This document shows positions 49,410 to 57,881 of a DNA stretch of 64,000 nucleotides, in pieces. Below the pieces are notes generated by a model, which saw only the letters and a list, made by a program, of their open reading frames with translations, had not been told where the DNA came from and did no database searches. Where the stretch lies: positions 5,115,251 to 5,179,250 of the forward strand of contig NZ_KK073874.1 of the NCBI RefSeq assembly GCF_000585375.1, read 5' to 3'. The stretch comes from Cryptosporangium arvum DSM 44712 (GTDB lineage Bacteria; Actinomycetota; Actinomycetes; Mycobacteriales; Cryptosporangiaceae). The stretch's first letter is position 1. Every line of letters starts with the position of its first letter. The translations under genes and the position numbers were made by a program.

Positions 49410-50795
49410 ATGACTCAGTTGCGTAAGAGATTGACCATCGGCGCCCTCGTGGGCGTCGCCGCGGCAGCGATCACCGGCACGACGCTCGTCGGCGTGTCGT
49501 CCGCGGCGGACAAGTCGGCGAGCAGCTCGCCGGGCAAAATCGTCTGTCCCGACGTCAAGAGCCAGTTGCAGAACGTGCCGGCCCAGGCACAGGGCGAGGT
49601 CGACCGTAACCTCGCTCTCCTGCAGACCCAGATCGACGAGGCCAACAAACGCCTCGTCAGCTCGCAGGGCGAGGGCGGCAAGAACTTCGTCCAGAACGCG
49701 ATCCTCGGCCCGCTGGCCGACAAGCGGGCGTCGACCGTCGACCGGATCGTCATCGCGATCGGACGGTCGGGACCGCGTCCGAACCTCGACGTCAAGACGC
49801 TGTCGACCTGCACGGTGCAGGGCGCCGGAGCGGCCACGACCGCACCGGCCGCGACGACCGCACCGGCCGGAACCGCGGCACCCGCCCCGTCCGCCACGCA
49901 CGGCCACGCCCAGCGCGGACCGGTCAAGGCCGACTTCGTCGACATCCGGAAAGTGCGTCCGACCCGCGGCACCCTCGCGCGCACCACGCGTCAGGGGTCC
50001 AAGGGCTCGTTCACCTCGCGCTGCGGCAACAACGAGCGCGGGCACTTCAACTCCGACAACGTGATCGTCGCGCCCGGCGTCGGCAACGGCGCGCACCACC
50101 TGCACGACTACGTCGGCAACACGACGACGTCGTTCCGGTCCACCGACGACAGCCTCGCCCGCGGCGGGACGACCTGCCAGGACCGCGGCGACAAGTCGAG
50201 CTACTACTGGCCGGTCGTGCGTGACATCACCAAGACCAAGAACCAGAAGCGCGTGGCGGGCGAGCTCGCGGAAGACCTCAACGTCGGCAAGACGCTGCGG
50301 CCGCGGGTCTCGATCCAGTACTCGGGCAACCCGTTCCAGAAGGTCGTCCCGATGCCGCGGTTCCTGCGGGTGCTCACCGGCGACGCGAAGGCGTTCACCA
50401 ACGGCGGCGCGAACCAGCACGCGAAGTTCTCCTGCCAGGGCTTCACGAACCGGATCTCGACCGACAAGTACACGCTCTGCCCGGGTGGCCGGGGCTTCCA
50501 GCGGATCGCGGAGTTCCCGAGCTGCTGGGACGGCAAGAGCACCGACAGCGCGAACCACCGCTCGCACATCACGTTCCCGGACGCCCGCGGACGCTGCGCC
50601 CAGGGCACGGTCGCGGTGCCGAAGCTGACGATCACGCTCACGTACAACGTGCCGACGGGTCCGTCGTTCGCGATCGACGGGTTCCCCGAGCAGCTGCACA
50701 AGCCGATCAACGAGCACAACGACTTCATCAACGTCATGTCGACGTCGTCGATGAAGAAGGTCGTGAACTGCATCAACAGCGGACGCCGCTGCTGA
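49410..50795 (+). CDS. Secreted DUF1996 domain protein
   Basis: A 461-residue exported protein. An N-terminal signal peptide (RKRLTIGALVGVAAAAITGTTLVGVSSAA) precedes a helical segment, a Thr/Ala/Pro linker (about 140-162) and the DUF1996 domain from about 200. The domain has GHFNSDNVIVAPG, HHLHDYVGN, YYWPVV, FSCQG, FPSCWDGK and HRSHITFPD. The His- and Cys-rich pattern suggests a metal or carbohydrate role, but the family is uncharacterised. GGAGG touches the ATG at 49410; a TTG at 49419 has 9 bases of spacing and gives the more usual MRKRLTIG, so it may be the true start. Confidence 0.88.
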   Translation: MTQLRKRLTIGALVGVAAAAITGTTLVGVSSAADKSASSSPGKIVCPDVKSQLQNVPAQAQGEVDRNLALLQTQIDEANKRLVSSQGEGGKNFVQNAILGPLADKRASTVDRIVIAIGRSGPRPNLDVKTLSTCTVQGAGAATTAPAATTAPAGTAAPAPSATHGHAQRGPVKADFVDIRKVRPTRGTLARTTRQGSKGSFTSRCGNNERGHFNSDNVIVAPGVGNGAHHLHDYVGNTTTSFRSTDDSLARGGTTCQDRGDKSSYYWPVVRDITKTKNQKRVAGELAEDLNVGKTLRPRVSIQYSGNPFQKVVPMPRFLRVLTGDAKAFTNGGANQHAKFSCQGFTNRISTDKYTLCPGGRGFQRIAEFPSCWDGKSTDSANHRSHITFPDARGRCAQGTVAVPKLTITLTYNVPTGPSFAIDGFPEQLHKPINEHNDFINVMSTSSMKKVVNCINSGRRC

Positions 50796-50800
50796 TGCAC

Positions 50801-50834
50801 CGGTGCGGCGCGGGCCTCGGCCCGCGCCGCACCG
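50801..50834. terminator. Bidirectional terminator hairpin
   Basis: A perfect 15-base stem (CGGTGCGGCGCGGGC with GCCCGCGCCGCACCG) closed by a CTCG tetraloop lies between the convergent stops at 50795 and 50845. Confidence 0.9.
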
Positions 50835-50844
50835 CGGGGGTGGC

Positions 50845-51300
50845 TCAGCGGCCGCCGGTGAACATGCGCGCCGGAACGTCCACGGAGTGCCCGGAGGGAT
50901 AGCGGATCGACGCCCCGTCTCCGGACCAGGTGATCGTGGCCCCGTCGACCCCCTCGGCGGTGCCCGCGTCGAACCGGACGTGGTGCCCGTAGTCGCCGCC
51001 GGGGTCGCTGCCGAGCACGATCTCGTAGTGGTCGGCGGCCGTGTCGCGGTCGCCGGAGAGCCGGAGCGCGCTGATCGGCGCGTGCACGTGACGCACCACC
51101 GCGACGTGCTGCCGGCCGTCGCCGTACGTGGCGTCGGCCCGGAAGACCTTCACGACGTCGGTCTGCGGCCACCAGGCCGCGACCGCGACGATCGCCACGG
51201 CGGCCGACGCGACGACACCGGCCGCCACCCGGCCGGACGCGGGCCGCTGGGGCACCGAGGCCGGTGCCGGTGGGACCGGCGGGGACGCGAGATCGCTCAT
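50845..51300 (-). CDS. Small single-pass membrane protein
   Basis: A 151-residue protein with a Pro-rich cytoplasmic N-terminus, one membrane helix (VAAGVVASAAVAIVAVAAWW) and an outer domain of about 100 residues rich in beta-forming segments (HVAVVRHVHAPISALRL, GASIRYPSGHSVDVPARMF). No family recognised. The ATG at 51300 is used (two residues after an upstream in-frame ATG). The acetyltransferase lies 24 bases upstream on the same strand, so they may be co-transcribed. Confidence 0.65.
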   Translation of the reverse strand: MSDLASPPVPPAPASVPQRPASGRVAAGVVASAAVAIVAVAAWWPQTDVVKVFRADATYGDGRQHVAVVRHVHAPISALRLSGDRDTAADHYEIVLGSDPGGDYGHHVRFDAGTAEGVDGATITWSGDGASIRYPSGHSVDVPARMFTGGR

Positions 51301-51324
51301 GCGCACGAGTGTGGCAGCCCGGCG

Positions 51325-51876
51325 CTAATCGTCGGGAGTGGACGTGGGGACGAAACCGTAGACCGCGATGTCGTGCCGGTCGGCGCCGACCGGGAGCGCG
51401 GCACGCAGCGTCCCCTCGTGGGTGAAGCCCAGCCGCTCGGCGACCGCACGGCTGCGCCGGTTCCGCACGGCGGCGCGGATCTCCAGCCGGGCCACCCGGT
51501 ACGCGGCCACGACGTGGTCGCGCAGCACCTCGCCGCATGCGGTGACGAGCCCGTGGCCCTCGGCGCCGGCGTCGATCCAGTAGCCCAGTTCGGCGGTGCG
51601 GTGATACGGGTCGATGCGTGCGCTGATCGTGCCGACCAGCTCGCCGCGGTAGCGGATCGAGGTGGGGACGCACCGCCCGTCCACCCAGTCCAGCAGCTGG
51701 AGCCGGTCGAAGGCGACGAGCGCGGCGAGGGTCTGCTCGCCCTGGGCCCACGGTTCCCAGGCGCGTAACCGGTCGATGTTCGCGACCGCCAGCCGGTGCA
51801 TGCTCTCCGCGGTCCAGCGTTCCCGTAACACCAGGTCGACATCTTCTCGAACCGGTAACACGAATCGACTCGTCAC
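51325..51876 (-). CDS. RimJ/RimL-type GNAT acetyltransferase
   Basis: A 183-residue acetyltransferase: LVGTISARIDPYHRTAELGYWIDAGAEGHGLVTAC is the core with a variant acetyl-CoA loop (GAEGHG), followed by IRAAVRNRRSRAVAERLGFTHEGTLR, typical of RimJ/RimL proteins that acetylate protein N-termini or small amines. GTG start at 51876. It lies between the small membrane protein and the kinase on the same strand. Confidence 0.9.
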   Translation of the reverse strand: MTSRFVLPVREDVDLVLRERWTAESMHRLAVANIDRLRAWEPWAQGEQTLAALVAFDRLQLLDWVDGRCVPTSIRYRGELVGTISARIDPYHRTAELGYWIDAGAEGHGLVTACGEVLRDHVVAAYRVARLEIRAAVRNRRSRAVAERLGFTHEGTLRAALPVGADRHDIAVYGFVPTSTPDD

Positions 51877-51920
51877 GAATCGGAACCTAACCGGCGGGGC
51901 GCGGGTGCGGGCGGGCGGGG

Positions 51921-53453
51921 TCAGCCACCGCGCTGCAGCTGGCCGATGACCACGCCCGCTCCGACGCTCACCGCGGCGAGCAGCGCGATCACGGCTGCCA
52001 GGATCACCCAGGTGCGCCGGCTGAACCCCTCGTCGGGGCGTTCCCAGGCCGCGATCCGGCGCTGCACCTCCTCCTCGGTCAGCTCCTCGGAGGGCCCGGA
52101 CGGGAACGGCGGAGGCGCGTCCGGAGCCGCGTGCCGCCCGGCCCGTTCCCGCCCGTCACCGGCCCGGTCCGCGCTACCCCGCGAACCGCCCGGCGCGGAG
52201 CCGGACCAGGAGCCGCCGGCGCCCCGGCTCCACGCGTCGTCCGGCCCGGCGGCGGGCCACGCACCGCCCGGCGAGGGCTCGGCGAATCGCCGGTCGGCGG
52301 GCGCGGGCTCGGCGGGCCGCCGGCCGGTTTCGTCGCTCGGCCGCCGGCCGGTTCGGTCGCCGGGCCACCGCCCGGGTTCGTCCCCGGGGCGCCGGTCGGG
52401 TTCGTCCCCAGGGCGCCGGCCGGCCGGCGCGGGCCCGGCGGGTGGCCCGCCGGAGGGCGCGCCGCGGTCGCCGGGCCGTGCGTCGGGGGCGTCCGGGTGC
52501 AGGGCGCCGGCTCCGCCGCGGAGACGGCGGCGGGGCGCCGGCGCGGTCGGGGTCCGGATCGCCCCGGCGCGGTCGGACATCGCGCGCAGCACGTCCTCCT
52601 CGACCCGCAACGGCGGTTCCGCCCGGGTCAACCAGTCCGCCCCGAGTTCGGCCGCCGCCGCGGCCGCCAGCAACAACGCGAAATCCTTGGCCGACGCGGT
52701 GCGCTCGGCCGGATCACGCGTCAGGGCCTGCCCCAGCACCGCCGCGAACCGGTCGGACAACCCGCCCGGCAGATCGGGACCGCCGTAGATCTGCTGGTGC
52801 AGCATCTCCCGCACCGGCAGATCGGTCGGGAACGGCGGCCGCCCGGTGAGCATGTGATAGGTCACCCCACCGAGCGCGTACACGTCGGTGGCCGGGCGTA
52901 CCGGCTGCCCCAGGATCTGCTCGGGGGCCGCGTACCCCGGCGTTCCCACGAGCGACCCGCTCGTCACCACGCTGCCCTCGAAGATCTTCGCGAGCCCGAA
53001 GTCCGTCACCTTGGCCGCGCCGTCGGCGGCGAACAGCACGTTGTCGGGCTTCACGTCGCGGTGCACGATGCCCCGCAGGTGCGCGGCGTGCAGCGCGTCG
53101 GCGACCGACAACGCGATCGCGCACGCGCTCTCGGGCGTCAAGCCGGCGCGGAGCCGCGTGGTCAGCGTTCCGCCCGGGCAGTGCTCCATCACCAGCAGGC
53201 ACAGCCCGGCGTCGTCGGCGTAGTCGTGCACGTGGACGACGTGCGGATGGTCGAACGCGGCCATCACCTGCGCCTCGGACAGGAACCGCCGCTCCAGCCC
53301 GGCGTCGGGCATCGCGAGCACCTTGATCGCGACCGGCCGCCCCAGCGACCGGTGCCTGCCCTCGAGCACCGTGCCGAAGCCTCCGCTGCCGACTTCCCGT
53401 CCCACCTCGTAGGACGGTAAGGCGGCGACGATCTTGGCGCGGTCGAACAGCAC
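51921..53453 (-). CDS. Serine/threonine protein kinase (PknB type)
   Basis: A 510-residue membrane kinase. The kinase domain is about 15-270: GSGGFG loop (22-27), Lys 44 in VAIKVL, HRDVKPDN (131-138), DFG (151-153) and GTPGYAAPE. A long linker of Arg/Pro/Gly/Asp repeats (RRPGDEPDRRPGDEP and similar) leads to a membrane helix near 482-505 and only a few outside residues, so it has no sensor domain. The N-terminus (FDRAKIVAALPSYEVG) matches the WD40 kinase at 34928, a paralogue. GTG start with weak ribosome site. Confidence 0.93.
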   Translation of the reverse strand: MLFDRAKIVAALPSYEVGREVGSGGFGTVLEGRHRSLGRPVAIKVLAMPDAGLERRFLSEAQVMAAFDHPHVVHVHDYADDAGLCLLVMEHCPGGTLTTRLRAGLTPESACAIALSVADALHAAHLRGIVHRDVKPDNVLFAADGAAKVTDFGLAKIFEGSVVTSGSLVGTPGYAAPEQILGQPVRPATDVYALGGVTYHMLTGRPPFPTDLPVREMLHQQIYGGPDLPGGLSDRFAAVLGQALTRDPAERTASAKDFALLLAAAAAAELGADWLTRAEPPLRVEEDVLRAMSDRAGAIRTPTAPAPRRRLRGGAGALHPDAPDARPGDRGAPSGGPPAGPAPAGRRPGDEPDRRPGDEPGRWPGDRTGRRPSDETGRRPAEPAPADRRFAEPSPGGAWPAAGPDDAWSRGAGGSWSGSAPGGSRGSADRAGDGRERAGRHAAPDAPPPFPSGPSEELTEEEVQRRIAAWERPDEGFSRRTWVILAAVIALLAAVSVGAGVVIGQLQRGG

Positions 53454-53576
53454 CCGCTAGACCTAGCACACTCAGGTGTGCGGCGCTCAGCGGGACGGCC
53501 GGACCGCCCGGCCGGTTCGTGCGCGAACCCTGAGGTACGATTCGCGGCACTCACCTCTCGTGAAGGAACGAAGCCC

Positions 53577-53615
53577 ATGTTCACGGCGCCCCTCAGCGGT
53601 CGCCGCCGGTCCTGA
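53577..53615 (+). CDS. Possible 12-residue leader peptide
   Basis: ATG at 53577 follows GAAGGA by about 9 bases and encodes MFTAPLSGRRRS. TACGAT about 40 bases upstream could be a -10. The peptide lies 75 bases before an acetyltransferase gene. It has no run of one amino acid that would mark a classical attenuator. The remaining 229-base gap otherwise holds nothing recognisable. Confidence 0.25.
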   Translation: MFTAPLSGRRRS

Positions 53616-53689
53616 CGGCGACCCGATGGTCGCGGCTTCCGCATGCCGCGTGAACCCCGTCCGCCTTCACCCGTGAGGTCCTCCCTACC

Positions 53690-54454
53690 GTGGGAATCAA
53701 CGTTCAGAGTTTCGCGGTCACCAATCTCCGGCGCCGCCCGGTGGCCCTCGAGGTCGCCGGGTTCGTCGTCGGGCTGGAACCGACCGACCCCAGCCCGTTC
53801 CTCAACTACGCGACGCCCTGGCCGGGCACCCGGCCGACGCCCGGTGACGTCGCCGCGCTGATCACCGCGTTCACCGAGCGCGGGCTCCGGCCCCGGCTGG
53901 AGTTCGCCCCCGACGCCGCCCCCGACGTCGAGCCGGCGCTGCGCCGGGCGGGGTTCACGACCGAGGCCGAGCACCAGTACCTGGCGTGCACACCGGACAC
54001 GCTCGCACTGCCGCCCGGCCACCCCGGCGAGACACCCGGCCACCACGTGGAGACGCCACGCACCGACGAGGAGTTCGCGGCGATCGACGCCACGCTCTCC
54101 GAGGCGTTCGGCGGCGCCTTCGCCTCCTCCCCCGCGGGGGCCGCGCGCCTGCGACGCCAGCAGGAGCGGGGCGGCTTCGTGCGGTTCGTCCGGGCACCCG
54201 ACGGCACCTGCGCGGGTGCCGCCGGGTGCTCGGCCCCGGCCGAGGGCACCGCCGAACTCGCGGGCGTTGGCACCCGGCCGGAGTACCGCGGCCGCGGCAT
54301 CGCGGCGTCGGTCACCGCGGCGCTGACCGAGGCCGCGTTCGGCGCCGGCGCCGATTCGGTATGGCTCGAGTACGGCGGCGAGGGCTCCCGGCGCGTCTAC
54401 GAGCGCGTCGGGTACCGCGTCGCCGGCCGGCGTCTCTACCTGTCGCTCGTCTAG
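53690..54454 (+). CDS. GNAT family N-acetyltransferase (two-part)
   Basis: A 254-residue protein. The C-terminal half is a GNAT domain with AELAGVGTRPEYRGRGIAASVTAALTEAAF as the acetyl-CoA motif and SVWLEYGGEGSRRVYERVGY after it. The N-terminal half is a degenerate second GNAT-like unit (LEVAGFVVGLEPT to FTTEAEHQYLAC). GTG start at 53690 without a close ribosome site. A strong palindrome follows the stop. Confidence 0.82.
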   Translation: MGINVQSFAVTNLRRRPVALEVAGFVVGLEPTDPSPFLNYATPWPGTRPTPGDVAALITAFTERGLRPRLEFAPDAAPDVEPALRRAGFTTEAEHQYLACTPDTLALPPGHPGETPGHHVETPRTDEEFAAIDATLSEAFGGAFASSPAGAARLRRQQERGGFVRFVRAPDGTCAGAAGCSAPAEGTAELAGVGTRPEYRGRGIAASVTAALTEAAFGAGADSVWLEYGGEGSRRVYERVGYRVAGRRLYLSLV

Positions 54455-54457
54455 TGC

Positions 54458-54491
54458 GGCCCGCCGGAGCGGCGCGCCGCTCCGGCGGGCC
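54458..54491. terminator. Bidirectional terminator palindrome
   Basis: Sixteen-base arms GGCCCGCCGGAGCGGC and GCCGCTCCGGCGGGCC meet at GC, giving a 34-base perfect palindrome. It starts 4 bases after the acetyltransferase stop and ends 3 bases before the convergent oxygenase stop. Confidence 0.9.
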
Positions 54492-54494
54492 CGG

Positions 54495-55538
54495 TCAGGA
54501 CGACGCCGCGCGCACCCGCCGCGCGCCGCGGTCGGATTCGGTGTAGAGCACCCCGGCCCGTGAGCCGCGCAGCTTCGCGTTGATGTGCTCGCCCACGGTG
54601 ACCGGGCGGTACGCCGCCGGGTGGTCCTCGTCGACGCAGGTCGGGATCGTCTCGATCAGGGCGTCGACGTTGCCGTCGTGGAAGTACGCGGCCGAGCGCC
54701 GGCGCTGGATCGTGCCCCCGACGATCGGGGGCTTCACCCGGTGCAGCGTCGAGCGCCACCGGTCGTTGGTCCACTGCGCGGTCAGGTCACCGAGGTTCAC
54801 CAGCAGCGCGCCGTCCGCGGGCCGGACGTCGTGCCAGGCCCCGTCGGCGCCGAGCACCTGCAGGCCCGCGACCTGGTCGGCCCAGAGCACGGTCACGATG
54901 CCGTAGTCGGTGTGCTCGCCCATCCCGGTGAGGTCCCCGTCGAGGTCGACGGTGCCCGGCGGCAGCGCGTAGTTGTTCAGGCGCATCACGTCGAGCGAGT
55001 GGTCGGTGAACGTCTCGAAGAAGCCGGACGGCAGTCCGAGCGCGTCGGCGAAGACGTGCGTCAGCACGTGCGCGACCCGGCCGGCCTCGGCGTAGTACGC
55101 CGAGACCCGCGTCCGGAACTCCGCGGACGGCCACACGTTCTCCGAGTAGTCCGACACCGGCAGGTCCAGCCCGGGGAACTCCGACGCGGCGGTGCCGACG
55201 TTGAACGCCTCGAAGAAGTCGTTCATCTTCGACGCCGACTCGACGCCGAGCGAGAGCGACAGCGATTCCGACCGCGGCGGCGTGTAGCCGCGATTCACGT
55301 CGGGCGGCAGCTGGTAGGCGCTCTTGGCCTCCGGGTCGAGCCCGAAGAACGAGTCCACCGCGGACCCCAGCCCCTCGATCACGCCCGACGGGACACCGTG
55401 CCCGAGCACCTGCACGAACCCGACGGTCGAGCAGGCCTCGTCCATCGCGCGCGCCACGGCGCTCCGGTCGGCGTCCGAATGGTCGTCGGGGTGGACGTAC
55501 GGGCTGATGTCGATGGCGGGCACCTGGAACGCGCTCAT
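54495..55538 (-). CDS. 2-oxoglutarate/Fe(II) oxygenase, isopenicillin-N-synthase-like
   Basis: A 347-residue non-heme iron oxygenase. The DIOX_N part begins VPAIDISPYV and GFVQVLGHGVP; the core has iron ligands His 209 and Asp 211 (GEHTDYG) and His 266 (STLHRV), with the 2-oxoglutarate Arg/Ser pair in RRRSAAYF. It should hydroxylate or desaturate a small molecule. GGAG is 8 bases before the ATG at 55538. It is the last gene of the five-gene arm headed by the ABC ATPase, 11 bases after the SnoaL-like gene. Confidence 0.9.
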   Translation of the reverse strand: MSAFQVPAIDISPYVHPDDHSDADRSAVARAMDEACSTVGFVQVLGHGVPSGVIEGLGSAVDSFFGLDPEAKSAYQLPPDVNRGYTPPRSESLSLSLGVESASKMNDFFEAFNVGTAASEFPGLDLPVSDYSENVWPSAEFRTRVSAYYAEAGRVAHVLTHVFADALGLPSGFFETFTDHSLDVMRLNNYALPPGTVDLDGDLTGMGEHTDYGIVTVLWADQVAGLQVLGADGAWHDVRPADGALLVNLGDLTAQWTNDRWRSTLHRVKPPIVGGTIQRRRSAAYFHDGNVDALIETIPTCVDEDHPAAYRPVTVGEHINAKLRGSRAGVLYTESDRGARRVRAASS

Positions 55539-55549
55539 GACTGAACTCC

Positions 55550-55954
55550 TCACCACAGTTCGGGCAGCACACCCAGCTGGTCGTAGACGTCGAGGCCGTC
55601 CCACATCGACCACAGCTCGACGATCCGCCGGTCGTCCACCCGGAAGATGTCGATGCCGTGCATCGTGACCACCCGCCCGGTCGCCGCGACCTTGCCGTAC
55701 GGGCCGACGTGCGTGCCGGTCGTCGACCACTGCAGCACCACCCGGTCACCGTCGGCGAGCAGGCTCGACACCGACGTCGAGACGGCGGTGAACGCACCGA
55801 AGTAGCGGCTCGCGTCGTCCCGGACGGTCTGCACCGCCGACCCGTCGAACCCGGTCAGGTGCACGACGGCGTCGGCCGCGAACGCCTCGTCGATCGCCGT
55901 CAGGTCGCCGGATCCCCACAGCCGCCGGTGGTACGCGGCGATCAGGCCCTTCAT
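55550..55954 (-). CDS. SnoaL-like/NTF2-fold protein
   Basis: A 134-residue protein of the SnoaL-like branch: MKGLIAAYHRRLWGSGDLTAIDEAFAAD (in parts), DGDRVVLQWSTTGTHVG, VTMHGIDIFRVDDRRIVELWSMWDGLDVYDQLG. Such proteins are cyclases, isomerases or hydratases, or have no known activity. ATGA overlap with the XRE-cupin gene upstream fixes the start. Its place in the operon suggests action on an intermediate of the oxidative pathway. Confidence 0.87.
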   Translation of the reverse strand: MKGLIAAYHRRLWGSGDLTAIDEAFAADAVVHLTGFDGSAVQTVRDDASRYFGAFTAVSTSVSSLLADGDRVVLQWSTTGTHVGPYGKVAATGRVVTMHGIDIFRVDDRRIVELWSMWDGLDVYDQLGVLPELW

Positions 55955-56523
55955 CGACGCCGTCCTTCCTGGACGAACAGCAGGCGGGCGGTCTCGGCGC
56001 CGTAGCCGCGTACCCCCCGCCACCGGTGCGGCACGCCGCCGGGGTAGTAGAGCGTGTCGCCGGGGAGGAGCTCGTGCACGGAGTCGTCGAGCTCGACCAG
56101 GATCGAACCGGCCATCACGTGGATGAACTCCTCGCCCGGGTGCGTGTACCAGTCGCCCCATTCGTCCGGCGCCCCGACGAACAGCATCGGGTAGAGCGCG
56201 TGGGCGCCCGCGACGAGCGTCCGGCCGGTGCCCCCGGGGTTCTCCAGCGGCAGTCCGCCCCCGGCCCGCACCAGGCTCACCCCCACCCGGGGCTCGTCGG
56301 TCTCGGCCGCGGCCATCAGCGCCGGCTGGGTGGTGCCGAGCGCCTGCGCGATGCGGTGCAGCGACGACATGCTGGGACGCGACCGCCCCCGCTCGAGCTG
56401 GCTCAGGAACGAGTGCGAGAGATCGGCGGCGCGGGCCAGCTCGACGAGCGTCATCCCCCGCTCCTTGCGCAGCCGGCGCACCGACTCACCCAGCCGCGCG
56501 CCCGCTGCTTCGTCGACGCTCAT
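55951..56523 (-). CDS. XRE-cupin transcriptional regulator
   Basis: A 190-residue regulator with an XRE helix-turn-helix at about 12-67 (VRRLRKERGMTLVELARAADLSHSFLSQLERGRSRPS, in parts) and a cupin domain at about 105-185 (HPGEEFIHVMAGSILVELDD, LLPGDTLYYPGGVPHRWRG). Cupin-type XRE proteins usually sense a small metabolite of the pathway they control. It overlaps both neighbours by ATGA and is the best candidate to bind the two operators at 58681 and 58779. Confidence 0.93.
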   Translation of the reverse strand: MSVDEAAGARLGESVRRLRKERGMTLVELARAADLSHSFLSQLERGRSRPSMSSLHRIAQALGTTQPALMAAAETDEPRVGVSLVRAGGGLPLENPGGTGRTLVAGAHALYPMLFVGAPDEWGDWYTHPGEEFIHVMAGSILVELDDSVHELLPGDTLYYPGGVPHRWRGVRGYGAETARLLFVQEGRRR

Positions 56524-57881
56524 CGCACCCCGATGTTCACCCGCGCGCCGGACGGCGGCTCGGGGAGCAACTTACCCGGGTTGAGCAGGCCCCTCGGGTC
56601 GGTGCGGGCCGCGGTGTCGATCACCAGGCCGACGTTGCGGTCGACGAACCACTGGTGCGGTGAGTGCACGTCGAGCCCGGCGGCTTCCATCCGGGGAATG
56701 CCGGCGAGAACCTCCTCCTCGGACCGGTACGGCGCGACGAGCATCGCGCCGGGGCCGTGCCCGAACAGCTCGAGGTGCAGGTGCACCGGGCCCGGGTAGC
56801 AGTCGCGCACCGCGTCGGGGTCGTCCCAGAGCGGCCGGCCGCCGATCTCCATGTGGAACAGCGGGGACCGCGGCCGGGCCCGCTGCAGGAACCAGACCGG
56901 GTGGTTGTACGACATCCCGGAGAGCCGGTCGGTCTCGGCGTAGTCGGCCAGCACCGCGACGACGTCGCCGCCGCCGGTGCGCACCAGCGCGGTGAGTGCG
57001 GCGACGGTCGAGGCCTCGGCGATCACGCGCAGGCTGTGACGCTCCGGGTCGAGCGCGACCGGCGTGGTCAGGGTGGGCACCAGCGCGGGCTCGTCGGCCG
57101 AGGCGAGGCGCGGTCGCACGGGCAGGTCGAGCAGTTGCCGATGGACGTCGGTCACGGCCCGGTAGGAGTCGAACGCCGCGTAGAGCGCCACCCACTCCCG
57201 GCGGTCGTCGGTGGCCAGCTCGGCCTCCACCACGATCCCGGTGACGCCGTAGGCGTGCACGTAGGGTTCGAGCGCGGCGCCCGAGACCGGGACGGTGCGG
57301 CCGCTGCCGTCCATCGGCACGACCGTCGCCGCGGTCACGAACCCGTCGGTCGTCGTGCCGTGCTCGATCGTGCCGGTACCGACGCTCCCGCCGCCGAGGA
57401 AGCCCCCGGCCGTGGAGTGTTTGGTGGAGGGGAACAGCCAGATGTCGCGCCCGGCGGCCCGGCCGACCCGATCGATCGTCGTGAGCCGGGCTCCCGCACC
57501 GACCGTGACCGTGCCCGCGTCGTTCACCCGGACGGTATCCAGGCCGCGCAGGTCGAGCAGGATGCCCCCGTCGAACGGCGTCGCCTGCCCGTAGTTGCCG
57601 GTACCGGCTCCCCGGGGTGTCACCGGCACCCCGGCCGCGAACGCCACCGCGAGGATCGCCGCGACGTCGTCACCGGTCCGCGGCCGCACCGCGACGTCGG
57701 CCACGTACCTTCCCGGTGGCACCTTCTCGCTCAGCACCGGCGACATCCGCGACCAGTCCGACGACAGCTTCACCAGCGCCGCCGGGTCGGTCTCCACCGC
57801 TCCGGCGCCGAGGCGCGCGATCTCCGCGGCCGCGGCCCGGGCGGCGGCGCGGACCTCGGCCCGCGAGCCGGCCGCGCTCAC
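56520..57881 (-). CDS. FAD-binding oxidase/dehydrogenase (FAD_binding_4)
   Basis: A 453-residue flavoprotein of the glycolate-oxidase-subunit GlcD/vanillyl-alcohol-oxidase type. The FAD domain shows VRPRTGDDVAAILAVAFAAGVPVTPRGAGTGNYGQ (in parts), GILLDLRGLDTV, TVGAGARL and GGFLGGGSVGTGTIEHG. The last segment RGLLNPGKLLP is the usual C-terminus. It should oxidise a hydroxy acid, alcohol or similar compound. GTGA overlap with the ABC ATPase gene and ATGA with the XRE-cupin gene place it second in the operon. Confidence 0.88.
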   Translation of the reverse strand: MSAAGSRAEVRAAARAAAAEIARLGAGAVETDPAALVKLSSDWSRMSPVLSEKVPPGRYVADVAVRPRTGDDVAAILAVAFAAGVPVTPRGAGTGNYGQATPFDGGILLDLRGLDTVRVNDAGTVTVGAGARLTTIDRVGRAAGRDIWLFPSTKHSTAGGFLGGGSVGTGTIEHGTTTDGFVTAATVVPMDGSGRTVPVSGAALEPYVHAYGVTGIVVEAELATDDRREWVALYAAFDSYRAVTDVHRQLLDLPVRPRLASADEPALVPTLTTPVALDPERHSLRVIAEASTVAALTALVRTGGGDVVAVLADYAETDRLSGMSYNHPVWFLQRARPRSPLFHMEIGGRPLWDDPDAVRDCYPGPVHLHLELFGHGPGAMLVAPYRSEEEVLAGIPRMEAAGLDVHSPHQWFVDRNVGLVIDTAARTDPRGLLNPGKLLPEPPSGARVNIGVR

